This document shows positions 55,536-64,000 of a stretch of DNA of 64,000 nt, piece by piece. The position numbers and the translations under genes are program-made. The notes beneath the pieces are model-generated. The model did not search any database. It worked only from the letters and a program-made list of their open reading frames with translations, and was not told where the DNA came from. The stretch spans positions 7,996,100 to 8,060,099 of the forward strand of contig CANTUZ010000025.1 in assembly GCA_947846985.1 (NCBI GenBank). Direction: 5' to 3'. Numbering within the stretch: position 1 is the first letter of the stretch; each line of letters starts with the position of its first letter. This DNA is from Fratercula arctica (taxonomy: Eukaryota > Chordata > Aves > Charadriiformes > Alcidae).

Positions 55536-57811
55536 AAACTAATGAAGTGGAGGACATTAAGGTTGGGGGCAGCCTTGACTGGAGTGATCACAAGAAGACA
55601 GAGTTCAGGATCATGGGTAATACGCACAAAACAACAAGTAGGATTGCAACCTTGGACTTCAGGAGGGCTAACTTTGACCTCTTCAAGAAACTGCTTGGAG
55701 AGATCCCGTGGGCTGGGGCTCTGGAAGGCAAAGGGGCTCAAGAGAGCTGCTTGGTATTCAAACACCACTTTCACCAAGCTCAGGGTCAGTGCATCCCTAA
55801 GAGCAAGAAATCGGCCAAGGGACACAGGAGACCTGCAGGGAGCTTCTGGAAGAAGGAAGTTAACAGCAAGTGGAAGAAGGGACTGACCCCTTGGGAAGAT
55901 TACAAGAATGCCGCCAGAGCATGCAGGGATGAAATGAGGAAAGCCAAGGCCTCCTTGGAATTAAACCTGGCAAGGGATATCAAACTCAACAGGAAGGGCT
56001 TCTTCAAGTATATTGGAGGCAAAAGGAAAACTAGAGAAAATGCGGGCCCACTGTTGAATGAGACAGGAGCCATGGTGACAGAGGATGCGGAGAAGGTGGA
56101 GTTACTTGAATGCCTTCTTTGCTTCAGTCTTTACTGCTCAGGCCAGCCCTCAGGAGTCCCAGGCTTTGGGGAAAGTAACAGGGAAAGTCTGGACAAAGGA
56201 AGACTTCCCCTTGGTTGAGGAGGATCAAGCAAGAGATCAATTAAGTCAACTGGATATCCACAAGTCCATGGGTTCCGATGGGATGCACCCGAGAGTGCTG
56301 AGGGAGCTGGCAGAAGTCATTGCTGGGCCACTCTCCATCATCTTTGAAAGGTCCTGGAGAACAGGTGAGGTGCCTGAGGACTGGAGGAAAGCCAATGTCA
56401 CTCCAGTCTTCAAAAAGGGCAAGAAGGAGGACCCGGGGAGCTACAGGCTGGTCAGCCTCACCTCCATCCCTGGAAAGATGATGGAACAGCTCGTTCTGGG
56501 TGTCATCTCAAAGCATGTGGAGGAAAAGAAAGCTATCGGAAGTACTCAACATGGATTCACCAAGGGGAAATCATGCCTGACTATTCTGATAGCCTTCTAT
56601 GATGGCATGACTGGATGGAGAGATGAGGGGAGGGCAGTGGATGTTGTCTACCTTGACTTCAGCAAGGCATTCGAGATGGTCTCCCACAGCATCCTCATAG
56701 GGAAGCTTAGGAAGAGTGGGTTAGATGAATGGGCAGTGGGGTGGATAGGAAACTGGTTGAAAGAGAGAGCTCAGAGGGTCGTGATTAGTGGCACAATTAG
56801 ACAATTAGACAATCAGAGTCTAGTTGGAGGTCAGTGACGAGTGGTGTTCCCTAGGGGTCAGTACTGGGCCCAGTCTTATTCAACATATTCATCAGTGACC
56901 TGGACAAAGGGATAGATTGCGCCCTCAGCAAGTTTGCTGATGACACAAAACTGGGAGTGGTGGCTGACACACCAGAAGGCTGTGCCACCATACAGAGAGA
57001 ATCTAGACAGGCTGGAGAGTTGGGCAGAGAGGAAACTTATGAAATTCAACAAGGGCAAGTGTAGGGTGCTGCACCTGGGGAGGAATAACCCCATGCACCA
57101 GTACAGGTTGGGGGCTGACCTGCTGGAGAGCAGCTCTGTGGAAAGAGACCTGGGAGTCCTGGTGGACAACAGGATGACCATGAGTCAGCAATGTGCCCTT
57201 GTGGCCAAGGCAGCCAATGGCATCCTGGGGTGCATCAAGAAGAGTGTGGCCAGCAGGTCGAGGGAGGTCATCCTCCCCCTCTACTCTGCCCTGGTGAGGC
57301 AGCACCTGGAGTACTGTGTCCAGTTCTGGGCTCCCCAGTTCAAGAAGGACAGGGAACTGCTGGAGAGGGTACAGCAAAGGGCTACCAAGATGATTAGGGG
57401 ACTGGAACACCTCTCTTATGAGGAAAGGCTGAGGGATTTGGGTCTCTTCAGTCTATAAAAAAGAGGACGCTTATAAATACTTAAAGGGTGGGTGTCAGGA
57501 GGATGGGGCCAGGCTCTTTTCAGTGGTGCCTGGGGACAGGACAAGAGGTAATGGGCACAAACTTGAACATAGGAAGTTCCATCTCAACATGAGGAGGAAC
57601 TTCTTTACCCTGAGGGTGGCAGAGCACTGGAACAGGCTGCCCAGAGAGGTGGTGGAGTCTCCTTCTCTGGAGACATTCAAAACCCGTCTGGATGTGTTCC
57701 TGTGTAACCTGCTCTAGGTGACCCTGCTTTGGCAGGGGGGTTGGACTAGATGATCTCCAGAGGTCCCTTCCAACCCCTACCATTCTGTGGTTCTCTGTGA
57801 TTCTGTGAAAT
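55536..57811 (+). mobile_element. CR1 LINE, ORF2 from endonuclease end through RT to 3' tail
   Basis: Near-complete second half of CR1, inserted in the LTR. It begins in the late endonuclease (GGSLDWSDHKKTEFRI) and runs through the linker (WKKGLTPWEDYKNAARACRD) and [60 protein letters not shown], the catalytic [11 protein letters not shown] (about 56928-56960), then [16 protein letters not shown] and the 3' tail with ATTCTGTG at 57780-57808. Open pieces are 55547-56099, 56085-56837, 56934-57458 and 57523-57717, separated by frameshifts. An extra 'caattagaca' repeat sits near 56797. Catalytic residues look intact but the frames are not. Confidence 0.92.
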
Positions 57812-58445
57812 ATTAATAATTAAATAATAAAAAGAAAAGATAATAATATGAAGAAAAAATAATGAAATATATACAATATATACAAAACCGTATTGAGCTC
57901 TCAGGATGATGAGCACATCACCAGCAGGCACTGGGAAATTCCCAGACTGGACTCAGCAACAGATGGGAGCTGAACTCAGGAACTGGATTCAGGAACAAAT
58001 GGATCAAGATCAAAGGCAGACAGACAGAGTCCTCCTTGGACGCCAGCTATGGAAGAAAGAGGCTGGCCCTTTGATCCCTCAGCTTTTATACTGAGCATGA
58101 GGCAGATGGGATGGAATACCCAGTTGGTCAGTTTTGGGTCACCTGTCCTGTCTGCTCCTCCCTGCAGGTACGACCTCTCTATGCTCTTCCACTTCCAACC
58201 CTCCAGCGGGGCAAATAACGAAGTTAGCTGACCTTGGTTGTTATAGCAATCAGTATAAGCAGGAGCCTCTCTGCATACGATTCCTTGGTATTAATCATAA
58301 ATATTAGGCCTTATCTCTGCTAGAAGCCGACACTGTCTGATAAATATGCTGATAATTTTCAGAGTTCAGTTAGTTAGAAGAGGCTTAGCTGAAAAGTAAA
58401 ATTACTGAATAGAAAATTGATTCTGTTTTACCTCAAACCGGGACA
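57812..58445 (-). other. 5' portion of the split solo LTR
   Basis: AT-rich run at 57812-57880 next to the CR1 tail, then GC-balanced LTR U3 sequence with a minus-strand TATA box. No coding content. Confidence 0.7.
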
Positions 58446-59350
58446 GCTCCCTTGTCCCTGAGGGTAGTTTCCCAGGGGGTCCCATTCACTAAATCCTTGA
58501 AGAGCTGGAGGTTTGCTTTCCTAAAATTCAGGGTCCTGACTTTACTCTTCACCTGACCCATATCCCTCAGCATTGTGAACCCCACTGGTGCATCATCACT
58601 GCAGCCCAGGCTGCCTCCAGTCTTGACATGTCTGGTTAGCTCGCTTGCGTTGGTGACCATCAGGTCCAGTATCGCATCCCCTCTGGTAGGGCTGTCAATT
58701 ACCTGGCTTAAGAAGTTATCCTCAATGCATTCCAGGAGTCTCCTGGATTGCCTGCAGCTCACTGTGCTACTTTTCCAGCAGATGTCAAGGTGGTTGAAGT
58801 CAATCAGCAGGATGAGAGCCTATGAGCATGATGCCTCCTGTAGCTGGAGTAAGAAGGCTTTGTCAATAGGCTCCCCTTGATCGGGCGGCCTGTAGTAGGC
58901 ACCAACCACAAGGTTCCCTTTGTTGCCTCGGTGCCTTATTCTTACCCATAGGCTTTCAACCTGCTTGTGGCTATTCTTCAGAGACAGCTCTTCACACTCT
59001 TTCCCTTTCTTGATATAGAGGGCAACCCCTCCGCCCCTCCTTCCTTGCCTGTCCCTTCTGAACAGCCTGTAGCCATCAATAGTTGTACTTCAGTCATGGG
59101 ATTCATCCCACCAGGTTTCAGTAATGGCAACTAGTTCGTAGCATTCTAGCAGCACGGTGGCCTCCAACTCCTCCTGTTTGTTGCCCATGCTGTGTGCATT
59201 GCTGTAGAGGCACTTCAGATGGGCTGTTGGCCATGTCACCTTCTTAGAGGAACATCCTTTAATTCCTTTGGGGTATTTCACTGGTGTATTCCTGTTGGTT
59301 CTTATTACCTCAGGAGCCCCTGGCTCCTCTCTATAAGACTTTGAGTGTGC
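58446..59350 (-). pseudogene. CR1 ORF2 endonuclease domain, decayed
   Basis: Apurinic-type endonuclease of CR1, reading down from 59280: LKCLYSNAHSMGNKQEELEA, LVAITETWWDESHD, then broken frames with IDGYRLFRRDRQG-type and GGVALYIKKG-type blocks near 58980-59080, and an open piece at 58762-58433 with LLECIEDNFLSQVIDSPTRG, DAILDLMVTNASELTRHVK and GSLGCSDDAPV. Several stops and frameshifts. The frame runs into the LTR at 58445. Confidence 0.85.
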
Positions 59351-59812
59351 TGCAGCGTAGAAAGCACATTTCTGAGCAATAGGCTGTAGGCCCTTGCTGG
59401 CACCCCATCCCTCTAACCTTCGTGTGTCATCCCACAGCTCGTCATGGGCATGCCTGATATTGTCCCCCTCCCACCTCAGGCTAGTTTAAAGCTTTGTCAA
59501 TGAGACCCGCTAGCTCATAAGCAAAGACCCTCTTCCCCCTTTCAGAAAGTTGAACCCCATCTGACACCAGCAAGCCTGGTGCTGTGTAGGCCATCCCATT
59601 ATCGAAAACCCCAAAATTGTGGTGGTGACACCAACCTCAGAGCCACAAATTAGTAGATTGGGCTGTTTCTTCCAGTGTCGCTGCCTGCAACTGGGAGGAA
59701 AGAGGAGAAAATAACCTGTGCTCCAGATTCCCTTACCAACTGTCCCAAACCCCTGAAGTATCTTTTGATACCCCTTGGACTACACGTTGCGGTTTCATCA
59801 CCACCCACATAG

Positions 59813-60410
59813 TTGTCTCAAAGCGGGGTCATTTAACTGGTGTGCAAGACAACAATGTACACACAGAGAAGAGATATTTATTTAAATCATTTCTGCGCAG
59901 AGAAGGGTGCTAGGTGGTAATCCATAAAGCTAGCACACCAGCTACAAACTCCTCGGAACATTTATACTATTCAAAACACAGAAATGCACACCCTTAATTA
60001 TAATTATTGGTTAGTACCTCATCTTAACAATTTCTATTGGTTAATACAGTCTCTCACTTTCATTTAAAGCTACAGTGTCCTTTAATTGATGTGCACATGC
60101 TCCAGTACAGTGGGGGGGGTAGTTCTGTTCAGTCTCTAATTGAGTCGGTGGTCACGATCTCCCACTGCCACCTTTACCTTTCCCCCAGTTACTGCAGATC
60201 ATTGTTGCTTTTAGCAGTTGTCTGGTTCTCAGCCGGTTTTCGGCACCTCCTGCGGAGGGATGTTCCTTTCTAATCAGCTTCTGTTCCTCTTCAAGGGTAT
60301 ATTGATTAGCAAGGCATGCATTGTTTATACAGTGTCCTGTTTCACGAGGCCTTGTAACCTTTTTACAGCTCTTTGCTCTTGCTCAGTGAAAGATTCCAAT
60401 TTCTAAGGTA
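59813..60410 (-). repeat. Probable solo LTR inserted in CR1 ORF1
   Basis: About 600 bp separating two consecutive parts of CR1 ORF1. On the minus strand it starts near TGATGTACCTTAG and ends near GAGACAACT, with ATGT/CATGT-like sequence at both edges as a possible 4-5 bp duplication. AATAAA lies on the minus strand at 59882-59877 near the 3' side, as expected for R-U5. A G-run (plus 60110-60118) is present. No coding content. Confidence 0.65.
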
Positions 60411-61112
60411 CATCAACATGGAAGAACAATAATGGGTAATAGTCTAAGGGCCATACCAGGCTAGGAAGTCTCCTAGTGATGTCCTTAACCCAGGCCCCAG
60501 GGAGGCAGCAGACTTCCCTGAGAGGAGGGTCTGGCTGGCATATTGGACTCTCTGTTCCCCTCAGAAGGGAGTCGCCTACTACTACAATCCATCTTTTTTC
60601 CTCATGGAAGTGGTCATGATACAGGGGGTAGGCCTTTCTGACCTTGGCAACACCTCTGGTGAAGATGGACTGCCATCCGCATCATTATCCATTGACTGGC
60701 TTTCCACATCCAGAGCCTTGTACCTGTTGTACAGAGGCACCTGGGAAGATGAGGTAGACAATGACGGGGGGTCACCTGCTGCCCCGAGCGTGGACTTGCC
60801 TCTATTCACTCCTTTCCTTTAAGCTTCTGCCTTCAGCCTGACAGGGGGAGGATACAGGATCCCCTTGATCTTGGTTTTTTTCTGGTGGCTGTTCCTGTTT
60901 CTGTCTCAGGGAGGGCAGAGTATGGTTCTACCAGTCTCTCTCTTTCTCAGACTCCCTGATGCTCCTTAACCTTTCTACTTCCTCTTGCAGCTCTGCCACC
61001 AGGCTGAGCAGATCATCCACCTGGTCACACCTCACACAGGTGTTCTTACTACTGCCATCTGTTACCAGTGAAAGGCTCTGTCACTCCTTGCAGCCTGAGC
61101 CCTGCATGGCTG
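60411..61112 (-). pseudogene. CR1 ORF1, decayed copy
   Basis: Reads down from 61112: Cys-containing region near 61020-61090, leucine-rich coiled coil (DDLLSLVAELQEEVERLRSI) at about 60960-61018, then VPLYNRYKALDVESQSMDND (60690-60750) and the GDSLLRGTE esterase motif near 60540-60570. It has stops and is cut by the LTR at 60410, with the rest of the esterase domain at 59650-59812. Confidence 0.82.
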
Positions 61113-61444
61113 CATGTTTTTGTGGGAACTCTCTGAATATCCTAATCTTATTTTCTGTTGGCTAAAAAGGCAGCTGCAGAAAAGATTGATTTGCTGGTAT
61201 TGGTCACAATCAATGGCAAAGGAGACAGCGGTTTTCCTACACTTCAGATTTCCCAGGTTGAGAGCTGACAGATTTTCTTTTAGTCCAGATAACCAAGCAC
61301 ATGGAATTCATTATTTGAACCAGAATTTGTTATAGGCTGCTTTCTTTTCAATAAGGAAGTTGAGATAGGAATGGACCAACAAGAATGATCTGCTCTAGTT
61401 ACTGATTCTGTATATAAGGTGCATATATACATATATATATATAA
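61113..61444. other. Unique AT-rich DNA with TA microsatellite
   Basis: No element recognised. (TA)n at about 61420-61442 directly abuts the CR1 tail that follows. Confidence 0.5.
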
Positions 61445-62320
61445 CCATAGAACGGTTTGGGTTGGAAGGGACCTTAAAGATCATCCAGTTCCAACCACCC
61501 TGCCCTGGGCAGGGACACCTCCCACTAGACTAGGTTGCTCAAAGCCCCATCCAGCCTGGCCTTGAACATTTCCCGGGATGGGGCATCCACAGCTTCCCTG
61601 GGCAACCTGTTCCAGTGCCTCACCACCCTCACAGTAAAGAATTTCTTCCTAATATCTAATCTAAATCTACCCTCTTTCAGTTTGAAGCCATTACCCCGTG
61701 TCCTATCATTACACTCCCTGACAAAGATTCCCTCCCCGTCTTTCCTGTAGGCCCCCTTCAGGTACTGGAAGGCCGCTATAAGGTCTCCCCGGAGCCTTCT
61801 CTTCTCCAGGCTGAACAACCCCAACTCTCTCAGCCTGTCCTCATAGGAGAGGTGCTCCAGCCCTCTGATCATCTTCGTGGCCCTCCGCTAGACCTGTTCC
61901 AACAGGTCCATGTCCTTCTTGTGCTGAGGACTCCAGAGCTGGATGCAGTAGCCCAGGTGGGGTCTCACGAGAGCAGAGTAGAAGGGCAGAATCACCTCCC
62001 TCGACCTGCTGGCCACAGTTCTTTTGATGCAGCCCAGGATGCGATTGGCCTTCTGGGCTGCGAGCACACATTGCTGGCTCATGTTGAGCTTCTTATCTGC
62101 CAGCATCCCCAAGTCCTTCTCCTCAGGGCTGCTCTCAAGCCATTCTCCGCCCAGCCTGTATTTGTGCTTGGGATTGCCATGACCCAGACGCAGGACCTTG
62201 CACTTGGTCTGGTTGAACTTCATGAGGTTCACAAAGGCCCACCTCTCCATCCTGTCAAGGTCCCTCTGGATGGCATCCCTGCCCTCCAGCGTGTCGACCG
62301 CACCACACAGCTTGGTGTCA
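61445..62320 (-). mobile_element. CR1 LINE 3' end
   Basis: Minus strand, from the [20 protein letters not shown] block at 62320 through [36 protein letters not shown] and [20 protein letters not shown] to the C-terminus (open 61525-61872) and the 3' UTR. The tail is reduced to 'accgttctatgg' at 61445-61457 and abuts a TA microsatellite. A second TA microsatellite lies at its 5' break (62321-62333). Confidence 0.92.
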
Positions 62321-64000
62321 TATATATATATGTGGGTTTACATCATACCTGGCGGAAGCATTGCTCTTTGGTTTCAGAAGTTGTCTGAATCATGCAGAGA
62401 ATGAAAACAATACAAAAGATAGAAATTTGATCAGATGATGGTTACTCTGTAGGGATCTTGAATTTATAAACAACTGATGGATACCGATCATCTTCATACT
62501 ATTGTTTTCTATTCAATAATTAAAATATAAATAACATCATTTTTATGAAAAAAATCTAAAATGTAAGAAAGCCTTTGGGGATTGTGGTCCAACATTTGTA
62601 TATCACTGAGGCATCCAATGCGAAAGTACACACAGGTGTTTAATTGTGATAAATGCAATAGTAACAGCATACTCACCTAAGCAAGATATAACTCCATATC
62701 TTGCTAATATACATTTAACATGATGTGTGTTATATCAAATGTTTTAAAACGATGTGTCATAAGGAAGCAGCACAGTGGAAACTGTACAAAACATGAGGGG
62801 GAACAGGGACATTTTTGTGGTGCATGAGACCCTGCAGATGTCTGCACTTCAGATCTTAACATATGTAATTCCAAGCATGGAAATACTGATGAGTGACCTC
62901 TATGTTAACCAAGCTCAAACATTTAATTATTTTTTCAGCTTGCTTTCCCTTCCAACTACCTTCTGCAGGGCAGAGGTGATTCTTTTGGAGGACAGAATTT
63001 TACACAACAGCAATTGAAGCCCAGCAGAGTTGCTGGGGAATTTGCCAGTACTTGTGGATGATCGAAAAGAGACATGGGACAAGGCTTACTAATATTTTAA
63101 CTGCTTCCAGCTACTCTATACTTAAATCCTGCTCTGTAGTAGACTTACAAGATGGTAGCAACTGCTAGATAGATAAAACCCAATCTGGGAAGCTCAATAA
63201 GAAAGTAGGTAGAAGAAGAAATAATACATGTATCAAACAAATACAGATCTGGTTGGGTCTGTCCAAATCTTGGGAACTATTTTTGCTTCTGACAGTCTGC
63301 TCAACGTGTTGTGCATCTTTGCCAAGGTCCCACAGAGGGTTTTTCCCTGGAAAGGAAATAATGTACAACACGATAAGATGTGAATGGTCAGAGCGTTAAA
63401 TGTTTCAACTTACCTTTTGTGGGAAAGTACTTTGAAAAAATCATCAACTTTAAAAAAAAAAACAAACCCAAAATAATTTTTCCCCATGTCATTTTAATGT
63501 ATTCAGATAAACTGTAATGTATCTGTTCAAAATTCTTTGCAAACAGAAGTGTTCCAGTGCTTTTCTTTGTATACAGGACAATACCTTTTAAAATAAAGCA
63601 TTACAATGAAGCAGGATGGAGAAAAAAAAATTCAACCTGGACTTTTTTGATTCTGTAGATCTCAAATGGAAAGTGTCTGTTGTTTCTTTAGACTTAGCAC
63701 ATCTTACTCCCAGTGATTAATTCCAGGACTGCTCATATTCTAGAGATGTTCAGACAATTTGTTTCTCTAGGGAAGCTTTAATTTTTGCAGTATTTAGCAT
63801 GAATGCAGTTTATTACTGAGGAAATGGTGGCATTCTTTCTCCCATTCAGTCTTATTTGCTTGTATTTTAATTGTTTTAGCTAGAGGCACTTCATTTAATA
63901 GTTATATTAAGTTTCGATGTGTCTGCTAACAGATGACACAGACATAATAGGAAATCTGTTCTCCCTAGTTACATTTGCAAAGCTATGCATACAATTTCTA
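62321..64000. other. AT-rich non-coding DNA to the window edge
   Basis: Unique sequence with short A and T runs. I looked for the next SV2C exon (membrane helix 2 region) and saw none. Confidence 0.55.

Larger units (their letters stand above)
55423..58445 (-). repeat. Solo LTR (about 750 bp) split by a younger CR1
   Basis: On the minus strand it starts TGTCCCGGTTTGAGG at 58445 and ends AACCATGACA at 55423, flanked by GCTCC (plus strand) at 55418-55422 and 58446-58450, a perfect 5-bp duplication. TATAAAA lies on the minus strand near 58083-58090. The interior 55536-57811 is a CR1 on the opposite strand. No retroviral genes remain. Confidence 0.85.
55188..61112 (-). mobile_element. CR1 LINE 5' half, host of two nested LTR insertions
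   Basis: Minus-strand CR1 in four pieces: ORF1 at 61112-60411, end of ORF1 plus ORF2 endonuclease at 59812-58446, and the endonuclease-RT linker at 55422-55188 (the GKEGKRPAWM region and [20 protein letters not shown]). It is interrupted by an LTR at 59813-60410 and by an LTR plus CR1 at 55423-58445. Truncated in ORF1 at its 5' end and in the linker at its 3' end. Confidence 0.85.

Noticed and set aside
55013..55537. 174-codon plus-strand frame
   Set aside because: Crosses three element boundaries and is antisense to the CR1 linker.
1..64000. CRISPR arrays, operons, tRNA or rRNA genes
   Set aside because: No regularly spaced repeats, no operon-like gene packing and no RNA gene folds noticed; the sequence is a vertebrate intron with transposable elements.

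Overview
This is avian nuclear DNA. It has one host coding exon, the first coding exon of the synaptic vesicle gene SV2C (plus strand, exon 8658-9361, CDS from 8782). Almost everything else is intron or flank packed with CR1 LINEs, whose bird-type 3' tails repeat ATTCTATG, and with LTR retroelements. No RNA gene, CRISPR array or microbial system is visible. From 9362 onward the sequence is probably an intron of SV2C, because the exon ends in a consensus donor and no later SV2C exon is recognisable.

Layout: 1-920 is the 5' end (LTR, PBS, start of gag) of an ERVL-type endogenous retrovirus on the minus strand. 921-8657 is AT-rich intron or 5' flank with old CR1 scraps. 8658-9361 is the SV2C exon. 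9362-11841 is intron with an old CR1. 11842-31044 and 31997-50664 form a giant inverted repeat with arms of about 19 kb, separated by a 952-bp spacer (31045-31996) that is largely CR1. Each arm carries, from outside inward: a CR1, a complete ERVL provirus with LTRs and GACCG target duplication, a CR1, a probable solo LTR of another family, about 2.2 kb of unique AT-rich DNA, a CR1 split by a 2.6-kb segment between 22-bp direct repeats, and about 1.2 kb of unique DNA. The right provirus keeps a full 663-codon gag. The left copy is frameshifted and holds a 418-base assembly gap in its 5' LTR.

50665-64000 is a transposon graveyard: a truncated ERVL LTR-gag piece joined to a CR1, a CR1 split by an LTR, a CR1 with ORF1 fused to the 3' end, and a three-level nest (CR1 / LTR with GGAGC duplication / younger CR1) from 55188 to 61112.

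No pathway links these genes. The point of interest is structural. Either an SV2C intron really contains a near-identical 19-kb palindrome able to give a very long hairpin RNA, or the assembly has folded back on itself. Both readings have support: different outer flanks and junction microhomology on one side, the gap and one-sided homopolymer indels on the other.
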